A stretch of DNA of 6,365 nt from assembly GCA_002686195.1 (NCBI GenBank), contig NZAS01000204.1, positions 1 through 6,365 of the forward strand, given 5' to 3'. Made by a program: the position numbers and the translations under genes. The DNA comes from Candidatus Pacearchaeota archaeon. Its GTDB lineage: Archaea; Nanoarchaeota; Nanoarchaeia; Pacearchaeales; GW2011-AR1. Under the pieces are notes generated by a model. It saw only the letters and a program-made list of their open reading frames with translations. It was not told the DNA's origin and did not search any database. This document shows, in pieces, positions 1 to 5,114 of this stretch (positions are counted from its first letter, which is position 1; each line of letters begins with the position of its first letter).

Positions 1-1
1 A

Positions 2-424
2 TGTGAATGGCCTTCAGATGGGAATGGTGGTTATACCTGCGAATGTTACTGCCCCGAATGTGGAGTCTCGTGTTTCGACGATGTTACAATCGCCGACCAT
101 GGAAGATGCCGAGACTGTCACAAAGAACGACTGAATAACCTTCAGCCAATATCCGATGCAGAACTTATTGAGATAGCTAAAAGAGGATACGCCGACGATT
201 TCCTTTCAGCCTTCCCTCAGACAAAACAGGATGCCGTGGAACACAAATGTGGAGACACCCTGGCAGACTTCATCGTGATCGAGCTCTTAGAGGGAACAGA
301 AGGAGAAGAAGGCGACGGCGAGGAAAGGTTGAGCCACGCTATGCGACTCATGGAACGATCCATAGAAGGATTAGAAGGCGTAGTGGAAGCCTTATCAGAA
401 GCACAACTGGAATTAAGAAGGTGA
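2..424 (+). CDS. 5'-truncated Cys-rich zinc-ribbon protein
   Basis: The frame is open from the left edge of the window to a TGA at 422-424, giving 140 visible residues; the true start lies upstream. A GTG at 236 is an internal Val codon, not a convincing start, because the frame upstream of it is clearly coding. The first 40 visible residues are rich in Cys, with a CPEC pair at residues 17-20 and a CRDC pair at 36-39, spaced like a zinc ribbon. Extra Cys at residues 1, 13, 15 and 24 could form a second site with the missing N-terminus. The C-terminal half (about 85-140) is acidic and predicted helical, possibly coiled coil. The stop codon lies inside the ribosome-binding site of the next gene, so translation is probably coupled. 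I do not recognise the family; binding of nucleic acid or protein is only a guess from the ribbon. Confidence 0.8.
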   Translation, partial: CEWPSDGNGGYTCECYCPECGVSCFDDVTIADHGRCRDCHKERLNNLQPISDAELIEIAKRGYADDFLSAFPQTKQDAVEHKCGDTLADFIVIELLEGTEGEEGDGEERLSHAMRLMERSIEGLEGVVEALSEAQLELRR

Positions 425-428
425 TATT

Positions 429-626
429 ATGGAACATGAAACCTGTTCAGAATGTGGATTTAAATTAGACCGTGATGAACCGGTAACCATAGAAGGAATC
501 GCAGATGTATATGGTATTACAAGTCTCAATGGTTTTATGGACGAAGGTATTGAATGGATTCCAACAAACAGCACCGACGAAGAATGGCTTTGTCCACAAT
601 GTAGAACAAAAAATAAAATTGAATAG
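429..626 (+). CDS. Small zinc-ribbon protein (65 aa)
   Basis: This is a 65-residue ORF starting at ATG. AAGGTGAT at 418-425, three bases upstream, fixes the start and contains the TGA stop of the preceding gene. Cys6-x2-Cys9 followed by Gly near the N-terminus and Cys55-x2-Cys58 near the C-terminus form two knuckles that would bring the chain ends together around one zinc. The 45-residue insert between them is acidic with no obvious motif. The layout matches a minimal zinc ribbon with a long loop. I cannot name the family. Its position between another ribbon protein and an acidic protein, with no spacer, indicates co-expression as part of one polycistronic message. Confidence 0.82.
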   Translation: MEHETCSECGFKLDRDEPVTIEGIADVYGITSLNGFMDEGIEWIPTNSTDEEWLCPQCRTKNKIE

Positions 627-637
627 AAGGTGATACT

Positions 638-1036
638 TTGAACCTGAAAGAACGGCTACTAAAAGAATTAAGAGAAATAACATCGGAACACGAAGGAGAA
701 GAATACGTTGACGACGTTTACCTAAGCACTTATGAAGGTTCCTTACCAGAAGCTTATATAGGCGACGACTTATTAAAAGAAATACAGCACAAATTTAGGT
801 GGCCCATAAACGCCGTCAGAAGAGTAATAAGAGAAGATTACAATTTAGGATTTACATGGTTAATCGTTGACCCTTCATACGAGGACACCACCATAGTAAC
901 AGTTATCAGAGACGACGATCACAAAGTTCTATTCCTCGAATCAATGAAAGCATGGAACTACCACTTCGAAAATGAAGACGAACTCGGATATGCACTTACT
1001 CGAATCTATAACAAAATAATGGAAAATATGAGGTGA
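638..1036 (+). CDS. Hypothetical acidic protein (132 aa)
   Basis: The start is TTG at 638, preceded by AAGGTGAT (628-635) with the usual 2-5 base spacing of this window; the previous gene's TAG is just upstream. The protein opens with an amphipathic helix rich in Leu, Lys and Glu (residues 2-20) and then a charged loop. A central segment around residues 50-67 could be a short helical bundle. Alternating hydrophobic segments at about 73-79 (FTWLIVD) and 85-102 suggest a small beta sheet, followed by a C-terminal helix. There is no Cys pair, signal peptide or membrane segment. Clean codon structure and the strong ribosome-binding site support a real gene. I do not recognise the family. Its TGA stop lies inside the binding site of the next gene. 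Confidence 0.85.
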   Translation: MNLKERLLKELREITSEHEGEEYVDDVYLSTYEGSLPEAYIGDDLLKEIQHKFRWPINAVRRVIREDYNLGFTWLIVDPSYEDTTIVTVIRDDDHKVLFLESMKAWNYHFENEDELGYALTRIYNKIMENMR

Positions 1037-1040
1037 TATC

Positions 1041-1550
1041 ATGGACCACGGAATATATAATGTGAAGAATATCAAAACAATAATGGGTACCGACGGCCTG
1101 GCCTACAACGCCACTCTATACAGGGATAAAAAGAGAGTGGCCACCCTCATGAACTCTGGAAGTGGTGGAGAAACCAGCATTCACTGGCTCGACCATAAAA
1201 AACCAAGAGTTGAAGTCAAGAATAAAGTTAAAGATAAGGTGTACACTTTTAACGGTACACCCGAAGAGAAGTTGCTCTACGACTACGTCAACACCCTCCC
1301 AAACGAACCCTGTGAATACTTCAAGGAAGGCCTCGAAGTTTCAGTAGACTACTTCGTAGGCGATCTCGTAGAAGAAACTGACGAAAACAACCGCTTCAAA
1401 AGAATGTGCAAGAAGAAAACCCTCGTCAGAATGAAAGAAGGAGACCGAAATCTTAGTGTGTTCAATATACCTTACGACCCGAACAGCAAGAAAATGATTC
1501 TTAAGGAATACCCAGATGCCTTTGAATTCATAAATGAAAAATACCTATAA
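1041..1550 (+). CDS. Conserved phage-type hypothetical protein (169 aa)
   Basis: The ATG start is preceded by AGGTGAT (1031-1037), which includes the upstream gene's stop. The sequence pattern is one I recall from unnamed hypothetical proteins of phages and prophages: an N-terminal beta-rich segment around MGTDGLAYNATLYRD, a glycine-rich turn with GGET near residue 43, then a central PEEKLLYDYV and PCEYFKEGLE stretch. A basic KRMCKKKTLVR segment follows near residues 120-130, and a Pro/Tyr-containing end. This recognition is from memory and was not checked by search. No enzymatic motif is visible, and the Cys residues are not arranged as a zinc site. Codons are C-ending and relatively GC-rich (about 49% G+C at 1261-1360). 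The gene is complete and sits in the middle of the coupled run, so it is probably co-translated with its neighbours. Confidence 0.88.
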   Translation: MDHGIYNVKNIKTIMGTDGLAYNATLYRDKKRVATLMNSGSGGETSIHWLDHKKPRVEVKNKVKDKVYTFNGTPEEKLLYDYVNTLPNEPCEYFKEGLEVSVDYFVGDLVEETDENNRFKRMCKKKTLVRMKEGDRNLSVFNIPYDPNSKKMILKEYPDAFEFINEKYL

Positions 1551-1559
1551 GGTGATAAC

Positions 1560-2126
1560 GTGAAGTTTGGAAGAAAATTCAACTCCAGATACAACCGAAT
1601 GGACCTATCTGAGATCCCGTTCATAAAGGACAAAAAAATCAAGCTCCTGATATTCCGGAATTCGCAACTGAGAGGACGTAAAAACCCTATAATTATGCCC
1701 TTCACACGGGTTATTCATACCGAGTCCGAAAGGCGAACCCTGGGAACCCATAGAGACTTCTACTGCCTCACCTGTGGAAGAGAACACGAGATTCCAGAGG
1801 ATGCACCAATAGAGGTAGAAGAACCCTACACCTGCGAGAAATGTGGAAACGACCTCGCTTACGAACACGCATTTATCATCCACACCCCTATCAGACATGG
1901 ACAGCTATGGGTGATATGGGAAGACTATAACATGATAGGCGAAGGTGGTCCTGATATCCTATTTGAAAACCTCGTAGAACTGCATCCCGAACTCAAGGAA
2001 GTAGACTACCACAAAGACTTCTTCAAGTGGGAAGTCGAAAAGTATGGTTATCGAGCTTGTGAGAGGAAAGAACGCACTGGATACTGGGAAGGATACCGAA
2101 AGGTAAAATTGACACCGAAGGCATAG
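1560..2126 (+). CDS. Zinc-ribbon hypothetical protein (188 aa)
   Basis: The start is GTG at 1560, set by GGTGAT at 1551-1556, which directly follows the previous TAA. The N-terminal 65 residues are basic with several Arg/Lys clusters. A zinc ribbon follows: Cys69-x2-Cys72 and Cys92-x2-Cys95, each second Cys followed by Gly as in classical ribbons, with an acidic loop of 19 residues between. The C-terminal part has a hydrophobic strand around LWVIWEDY and helical, charged segments. The basic N-terminus plus ribbon would fit nucleic-acid binding, but that is inference. I do not recognise the family. The TAG stop abuts the ribosome-binding site of the next gene, so coupling is expected. Confidence 0.86.
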   Translation: MKFGRKFNSRYNRMDLSEIPFIKDKKIKLLIFRNSQLRGRKNPIIMPFTRVIHTESERRTLGTHRDFYCLTCGREHEIPEDAPIEVEEPYTCEKCGNDLAYEHAFIIHTPIRHGQLWVIWEDYNMIGEGGPDILFENLVELHPELKEVDYHKDFFKWEVEKYGYRACERKERTGYWEGYRKVKLTPKA

Positions 2127-2134
2127 GTGATATC

Positions 2135-2779
2135 TTGAGTACGCATGGAGATGTAGGCGAGTGTCCCAGATGTGGTTATTACACTCTGAGCTATAACTAC
2201 GACACGAGTTCCCACTTTCAAGATGGCCATTGTGCCAAGTGTGGTTACACATTTTGGACAGCAGAAGAACTAATGAATCAACAAGCCATCTACGATATCA
2301 GGCAGGAAGAAGATTGGGACTTCAACGAACTCACCGATGAGGATAGAAAGAAATGCGCCGAATTTGATAAAGCAAATGGATTAGACAAACCTCCACACCT
2401 GGATATGATACTTCAAGATGCCTATGATGGCGACAGGAAACTACAAGCAAAAGCAGTTCATGAAAGGCATGGCATAGGAGTAACCATCAAGGGATACGGC
2501 GATGCTCTAACTGAAGATAGCCATGGTTCACCCATCTTTATCGAGAACCGTAACGGCAAACTCTTTGTATGTATCTGGGCCGACATCAACCAGGAAGATC
2601 CCACTCACGTTATAGACATGAGTGAAGCTCTGGAAAACAATAGAAAAGAAAGTGAAGAAACCAAATATTGTCGTAGATGTGGCACGAAATTACAAATAGA
2701 AAAGGAACTCGATTATCCTTATTACTGCCCCGAATGCGACGAAAATATGTACGAATTTGAGACCGAAAACAGGAAGTGA
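2135..2779 (+). CDS. Double zinc-ribbon protein (214 aa)
   Basis: The start is TTG at 2135, with GGTGAT overlapping the upstream TAG. The protein has a zinc ribbon at each end. The N-terminal ribbon uses Cys10/13 and Cys33/36, and the C-terminal ribbon uses Cys179/182 and Cys198/201. Between them lies an acidic helical part (about 45-100) and a compact segment at about 112-166 containing HGSPIFIENRNGKLFV and INQEDPTHVIDM. I recall similar 'GSPIxIExxxGKLxVxxWxDINQEDPTHxI' stretches in unnamed phage proteins, but could not check this. The two ribbons resemble each other in spacing and may result from duplication or from capture of separate modules. The function is unknown; a scaffold or nucleic-acid adaptor is possible. 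The stop lies inside the next ribosome-binding site. Confidence 0.88.
   Translation: MSTHGDVGECPRCGYYTLSYNYDTSSHFQDGHCAKCGYTFWTAEELMNQQAIYDIRQEEDWDFNELTDEDRKKCAEFDKANGLDKPPHLDMILQDAYDGDRKLQAKAVHERHGIGVTIKGYGDALTEDSHGSPIFIENRNGKLFVCIWADINQEDPTHVIDMSEALENNRKESEETKYCRRCGTKLQIEKELDYPYYCPECDENMYEFETENRK
2772..2779 (+). promoter_or_regulatory. Ribosome-binding site that decides the TTG start at 2784
   Basis: GGAAGTGA sits four bases before TTG 2784 and contains the TGA stop of the upstream gene at 2777-2779. It selects this TTG over the upstream in-frame ATG at 2757. Confidence 0.75.
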
Positions 2780-2783
2780 TATT

Positions 2784-2993
2784 TTGAGTGGAATGAATAT
2801 AGAGTTAACCGGAACAACGCAATATTATTCTGTTGAGATTCCCGAAAAGGACCTCGTAGTAACGGCGACCTATATGGAGGACGCTAATTCAGGAACAGGG
2901 GAATGGGATTTCCTCGTAGTCGATGGCGACGAGAACGATTTAATCGACGAACTCGAAGACGACATCGCAGAGGAAATCAAGAAGTTAATATAA
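2784..2993 (+). CDS. Small acidic hypothetical protein (69 aa)
   Basis: I start this gene at TTG 2784 rather than at the in-frame ATG 2757. GGAAGTGAT lies four bases before the TTG, and the 2757 ATG is inside the upstream gene with no binding site. The product has a beta-strand-rich N-terminal half (YYSVEIPEKDLVVTATY), a Gly-Thr-Gly turn before WDFLVVDG, and a very acidic C-terminal helix full of Asp and Glu. The predicted charge is strongly negative. No Cys, signal peptide or membrane segment is present. A small single-domain protein is likely; acidic proteins of this size in phages are sometimes DNA mimics or antirepressors, but nothing here proves that. I do not recognise the family. Confidence 0.8.
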   Translation: MSGMNIELTGTTQYYSVEIPEKDLVVTATYMEDANSGTGEWDFLVVDGDENDLIDELEDDIAEEIKKLI

Positions 2994-3008
2994 GGAAGTG
3001 AAAATACG
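2994..3008 (+). promoter_or_regulatory. Ribosome-binding site placed before an ACG codon
   Basis: GGAAGTGA at 2994-3001 follows directly after the TAA at 2991-2993 and is identical to the site used at 2772-2779. Counting the same four-base spacing lands on ACG at 3006-3008, in frame with the downstream lysine-rich gene. No ATG, GTG or TTG lies in that frame between the site and ATG 3042. The site therefore suggests initiation at ACG, or an ATG to ACG change that has weakened the gene. Confidence 0.55.
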
Positions 3009-3041
3009 GCCAGCAGATCGAGTAAAAAGAAGAAAAAGGCC

Positions 3042-3461
3042 ATGCGAGAAAAGTTGAACTTGAAACCCAAAGATAAAAAACAGCGAATAAAGTGGAAAAA
3101 TAGGACCGAAGAAGACAAGCAAAGAATAGTCAAAAAAAGAAATGATGATATTATAATGAAGGGCAAGGTAAAGGAAGGAATCGAAATAGTCATGTCTGGT
3201 AGAAGGAAACAAAGCATGAAAAAGTACAATGATTTGCTTCTGGCTCACGAAATACCATTGCTCTGTTACCAACATGGATGGGTGAGTTCCAAACATTATA
3301 CCATCATCGGGAACCTCGTAATAGAAGGGTATTGCCCTGAATGTCGATCTAAAATAAGTAGAGTCATCAACATTCTCTCTGAAGGGGTTACGATAGGTGT
3401 TACCATAGCATATCTAATACAAATGAATCGCCTCACGGATAAACGAGAGATGAGTCAATGA
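3042..3461 (+). CDS. Lysine-rich protein with a zinc knuckle (139 aa; possibly 12 aa longer)
   Basis: The frame is open from 2994. The first ordinary start is ATG 3042, given here as the conservative choice, but it has no good ribosome-binding site. The strong site at 2994-3001 points to ACG 3006, which would add 12 residues reading (M)ASRSSKKKKKA, in keeping with the basic region that follows. Residues 1-60 are dominated by Lys, Arg and Glu and look helical or disordered, as in nucleic-acid-binding tails. A zinc site is plausible at Cys75-x2-His78 with Cys98-x2-Cys101 (CPEC). The last 38 residues contain a moderately hydrophobic stretch (VTIGVTIAYLI) that is probably a helix rather than a membrane anchor. 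The TGA overlaps the next ATG in an ATGA arrangement. I do not recognise the family. Confidence 0.8.
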   Translation: MREKLNLKPKDKKQRIKWKNRTEEDKQRIVKKRNDDIIMKGKVKEGIEIVMSGRRKQSMKKYNDLLLAHEIPLLCYQHGWVSSKHYTIIGNLVIEGYCPECRSKISRVINILSEGVTIGVTIAYLIQMNRLTDKREMSQ

Positions 3462-3781
3462 AAAAAGGAAAAAAATCAAAAAAAGGAAAAAAACCAAGAG
3501 GAACTAAGAAGCAACAAAAGAAGCAAATCAACGCACCAACACTGACCCCCACGAGAGCCGTGTATGTTGGAAACGGTGTGTACAAATCCAAGCATTACAA
3601 TCCCGGTCAGACGAACAGAGATGGCAAGAAATTCACCAAGCACAAGAAATGCTTCGGATGTAAAAAACGCCTAACCAGAAAAGAATACGACCAACTGGGT
3701 TACAGGAGAAGAATTAAACGAAGCTTCATATTCACCAAAAGAAGTAAAAAATGTAATATGGGATATGAAAGAATATGTTGA
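3458..3781 (+). CDS. Lysine-rich zinc-finger protein, C-terminus disrupted
   Basis: The ATG overlaps the preceding TGA (ATGA), so this gene is probably translated by reinitiation; its own binding site is weak. The first 22 residues are almost all Lys, Gly, Arg and Gln. A single CFGC knuckle lies at residues 65-68, followed by KKRLTRKEYDQLGY. A partner knuckle is expected about 15 residues later, but from about residue 84 the reading frame runs through AT-rich DNA that encodes a different protein in another frame (3706-3884). The last 24 residues are therefore probably not native. The missing end seems to be at 4177-4195, where the same frame reads CYDCY and stops. I infer a zinc-finger gene split by the 3706-4176 segment. 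The truncated protein may still be made, but it lacks a complete zinc site of the expected type. Confidence 0.7.
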   Translation: MKKGKKSKKGKKPRGTKKQQKKQINAPTLTPTRAVYVGNGVYKSKHYNPGQTNRDGKKFTKHKKCFGCKKRLTRKEYDQLGYRRRIKRSFIFTKRSKKCNMGYERIC

Positions 3782-3884
3782 TAAATTAGTTGCTGTTGGT
3801 GAAGATTATAGTATATTTCAGAATGCCAAAGCATCAGCTAAAGCATTAAAACAAATTAAAAAATTGTTGAAAAATGTGGGGTAA
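3706..3884 (+). pseudogene. 5'-truncated member of the MKLTKSKL gene family
   Basis: The coding frame is offset from the overlapping end of the 3458 gene and ends at TAA 3882-3884. It reads REELNEASYSPKEV, then NVIWDMKEYVDKLVAVGEDY, then an Ala/Lys-rich helix ending KKLLKNVG, 59 residues in all. It has no usable start codon; the first Met is internal, at 3756. The opening REELNE matches the IIREEIQKLNE section of the intact signature gene at 3890, so the missing N-terminus is very probably MKLTKSKLxxII. Exactly such an orphan N-terminus sits at 4140. Composition and codon choice match the rest of the AT-rich insert. If the segment circularised, the full 71-residue protein would be restored. 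The function is unknown. Confidence 0.55.
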
Positions 3885-3889
3885 TTGAT

Positions 3890-3926
3890 ATGAAACTAAC
3901 AAAATCAAAATTAAGACAAATCATAA
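3890..3926 (+). repeat. Direct repeat copy 1 (signature start)
   Basis: These 37 bases match 4140-4176 at 33 positions; the first 21 bases, from the ATG, are identical. They encode MKLTKSKLRQII. Confidence 0.85.
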
Positions 3927-4138
3927 GAGAAGAAATTCAGAAGTTGAATGAATACGATGAATGGCGTAATACAAGAATACAAGCTAAAAACATATTCAGG
4001 ATGTTGAAACAAAAATATAAAAATAATATACCTAAAATGAAAAAGGGTTTAGAACTTATTTTTAAGCAAAATAAAACAAAATCCGACCAACAAGAAATAA
4101 TGTGGCAAGAATTTAATAAATATTTTAAGGTGAAATAA
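3890..4138 (+). CDS. Small MKLTKSKL-signature protein (82 aa)
   Basis: An ATG start follows GGGGTAATTGAT, a weaker binding site than elsewhere in the window, partly overlapping the TAA of the fragment before it. The N-terminus MKLTKSKLRQIIREEIQK is a signature I recall at the start of many otherwise unrelated short proteins in marine phage and metagenome sequences; this is memory, not a search. After it the protein is Lys/Asn/Gln-rich and wholly helical in appearance (residues 22-82), with several aromatic residues and no Cys. The gene is AT-rich with codons unlike its neighbours outside the insert. It is the only complete signature gene here, flanked by a headless and a tailless relative. 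A role such as virion packaging or a targeting leader has to be treated as speculation. Confidence 0.72.
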   Translation: MKLTKSKLRQIIREEIQKLNEYDEWRNTRIQAKNIFRMLKQKYKNNIPKMKKGLELIFKQNKTKSDQQEIMWQEFNKYFKVK

Positions 4139-4139
4139 A

Positions 4140-4176
4140 ATGAAACTAACAAAATCAAAACTCAAAGAAATCATAA
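4140..4176 (+). repeat. Direct repeat copy 2 (signature start)
   Basis: This is the second copy of the 37-base repeat found at 3890-3926, encoding MKLTKSKLKEII. Similarity stops abruptly after ATCATAA, which marks the inferred right end of the AT-rich insert. Confidence 0.85.
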
Positions 4177-4195
4177 ATGTTACGATTGTTACTAA
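4177..4195 (+). pseudogene. Probable detached 3' end of the 3458 zinc-finger gene
   Basis: In the same frame as the 3458 gene this reads CYDCY and then TAA. Joined to codons ending at 3705 it gives CFGC-KKRLTRKEYDQLGYR-CYDC-Y, a two-knuckle finger with 15 residues between knuckles. The TAA overlaps the ribosome-binding site of the 4208 gene, the arrangement used throughout this window for true gene ends. Only five residues support it, so the call is tentative. Confidence 0.4.
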
Positions 4196-4207
4196 GGAGG
4201 GATTATT

Positions 4208-4612
4208 TTGAATGCGAAAGAAATGACAGATGAAAATCTCATAGAAGAACATGAAGCAGTCGACCAGGCAATAGAACAAATAGGGTGTTTTGGCACTAAC
4301 GACCTTCATTGGCGTAACGCCCTTGAAGACGAACTTTATGATCGCGGTTATCAAAGAGAAAATAAAGTCGAGTGGTGGAGACCTGATAACTACGAGGAGG
4401 ATGTTTGTCCCAAATGTGAGGAACAGATGGAAGAAAACAATGATGGCACCGAAATAGTCTGTGAATGTGGTTTCAAAAGACGCATATTCCCAGAACCAGA
4501 ACCGGAACCAGATTACAAAAAAGGCTATCACATCCTCGCTAAATACTTTGATTCAATATCCGATGAAGAGAAGCCAAAAGTAGATGCCCTACTCAAAGAA
4601 TGTGGACTATAA
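4208..4612 (+). CDS. Zinc-binding hypothetical protein with Pro-Glu linker (134 aa)
   Basis: The start is TTG 4208, four bases after GGAGGGAT (4196-4203), one of the strongest binding sites in the window. Residues 1-60 form an acidic helical domain ending in a Trp pair. A compact zinc site follows, Cys67-x2-Cys70 and Cys85-x-Cys87, slightly irregular because the second pair is CxC. It is joined by a PEPEPEPD linker (about residues 95-102) to a C-terminal helical domain with YHILAKYFDSISDEEKPKV and a Leu-rich end. That end resembles short domains I recall in phage hypotheticals, unverified. The Pro-Glu linker is encoded by a near-perfect six-base repeat around 4493-4512. It is a three-part adaptor-like protein of unknown function. 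Confidence 0.86.
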   Translation: MNAKEMTDENLIEEHEAVDQAIEQIGCFGTNDLHWRNALEDELYDRGYQRENKVEWWRPDNYEEDVCPKCEEQMEENNDGTEIVCECGFKRRIFPEPEPEPDYKKGYHILAKYFDSISDEEKPKVDALLKECGL

Positions 4613-4628
4613 AGGAGGAATTATTTTG
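4613..4628 (+). promoter_or_regulatory. Ribosome-binding site that decides the TTG start at 4626
   Basis: AGGAGGA at 4613-4619 directly follows the upstream TAA and lies six bases before TTG 4626. It selects this start over the in-frame ATG at 4584, which lies inside the upstream gene and lacks a binding site. Confidence 0.75.
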
Positions 4629-4838
4629 AGTGACAGATACTATACAATAACATTGGACCTGGATGCAGAATTCCTAAAAGAAGAAGTACAAAAACTTGGT
4701 TATGAGGGAACCGATGAGCAAATAGAAAGATTGGCAGACCTCATACAAGAAGAAGCCGGACTCTTTACATGGGATTATGCAGAAAAAATAATCATATCCA
4801 CAATCGAACAAATGAAAGAAAATGGTACCAAACTATGA
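4626..4838 (+). CDS. Small hypothetical protein (70 aa)
   Basis: I use TTG 4626 because AGGAGGA sits at the correct distance; the longer frame from ATG 4584 would overlap the previous gene without a binding site. The product starts with a short strand (YYTITLDLD) and continues as two or three amphipathic helices rich in Glu and Leu (residues 12-34 and 44-65). The shape is a small helical bundle with one N-terminal strand. No Cys, no signal peptide, and a net negative charge. Its TGA lies inside the next gene's binding site. I do not recognise the family; small acidic helical proteins are common in phage early regions, often as regulators, but nothing specific supports a role. Confidence 0.8.
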   Translation: MSDRYYTITLDLDAEFLKEEVQKLGYEGTDEQIERLADLIQEEAGLFTWDYAEKIIISTIEQMKENGTKL

Positions 4839-4847
4839 GGTGATATT

Positions 4848-5102
4848 TTGTGCCGATGGATAATAACGAATGACATAATTGATAAAGGCAAATCCAATGG
4901 CCTTATTCTCACTGATGGACGTGGTGAGAAGCAAAGAATGGAACATCGGTTCCGTATGCTCGATGGAGATGGTGAAGTTTACTTCGAAGGTCTCATTGAC
5001 GACGACTCTAATTTCGCTCCTCTTGATGTTTGGGGTATCAACTACGGTTGTACGAGTATGCAATTCTGGAACTACGACACCCAACAATGGGACGAACTCT
5101 AA
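4848..5102 (+). CDS. Conserved-looking small protein (84 aa)
   Basis: The start is TTG 4848 after GAGGTGAT, with the upstream TGA embedded in the site. The C-terminal half, RFRMLDGDGEVYFEGLID then FAPLDVWGINYGCTSMQFW, is a pattern I recall from short hypothetical proteins of phages and bacteria ('DDDGEVYYEG...FAPLDDFGxPxAGCTEIQY'). It would form a small beta-rich fold built on two repeated strand-turn units. The N-terminal 30 residues (CRWIITNDIIDKGKSNG) are more variable in character and could be a separate module. One Cys lies near the start and one in the GCT motif, with no zinc pair. An overlapping frame at 4879-5118 lacks a binding site and is taken as a shadow. Confidence 0.85.
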   Translation: MCRWIITNDIIDKGKSNGLILTDGRGEKQRMEHRFRMLDGDGEVYFEGLIDDDSNFAPLDVWGINYGCTSMQFWNYDTQQWDEL

Positions 5103-5114
5103 GGAGGTGTTCAT

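Larger units (their letters stand above)
3706..4176 (+). mobile_element. AT-rich inserted segment, permuted across a gene-start signature
   Basis: This is a 471-bp segment with much lower G+C (28 of 100 bases at 3781-3880, against 49 of 100 at 1261-1360) and T- or A-ending codons unlike its neighbours. Its left end starts in GAGAAGAA, the second half of the signature also seen at 3927-3934. Its right end stops at ATCATAA, the first half also seen at 3920-3926. Joining right to left recreates ATCATAAGAGAAGAA exactly as in the intact central copy, in frame. Removing it joins the flanking zinc-finger halves in frame. No terminal inverted repeats or recombinase are visible. Boundaries are inferred and may be off by a few bases; GTTAC occurs at 3699-3703 and 4179-4183 and could be a target duplication or chance. 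Confidence 0.5.
4140..4211 (+). pseudogene. 3'-truncated MKLTKSKL-signature ORF (23 aa)
   Basis: An ATG with AAGGTGA upstream (4129-4135) opens MKLTKSKLKEII, then the frame passes into unrelated sequence and stops at TGA 4209-4211, giving 23 residues. The stop overlaps the TTG start of the next gene. The start signals look functional, but the body of the gene is missing; the best candidate for it is the headless fragment at 3706-3884, which begins exactly where this one ends. A short peptide may still be translated and could feed ribosomes to the next gene. Confidence 0.55.

Noticed and set aside
236..424. A separate small gene starting at GTG 236
   Set aside because: The frame upstream is open to the window edge and encodes a zinc ribbon, so the GTG is internal to a truncated gene; no binding site precedes it.
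2870..3296. Two overlapping minus-strand open frames (119 and 103 codons), hydrophobic
   Set aside because: They are complements of the Lys/Glu-rich 2784 and 3042 genes, without start signals.
3699..4183. GTTAC on both sides of the AT-rich segment as a transposon target duplication
   Set aside because: Five bases can match by chance, there are no terminal inverted repeats or transposase, and the 471-bp boundaries restore a better finger than removal to GTTAC, which would leave only three Cys.
4493..4512. Six-base tandem repeat as a possible binding site or CRISPR-like repeat
   Set aside because: It is in frame and simply encodes a Pro-Glu linker; three units only.
4049..4531. A 160-codon open frame on the minus strand, very rich in Phe, Leu and Ile
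   Set aside because: It is antisense to three plus-strand genes; the Phe/Leu richness is the complement of GAA and AAA codons. It has no binding site and spans the insert boundary.
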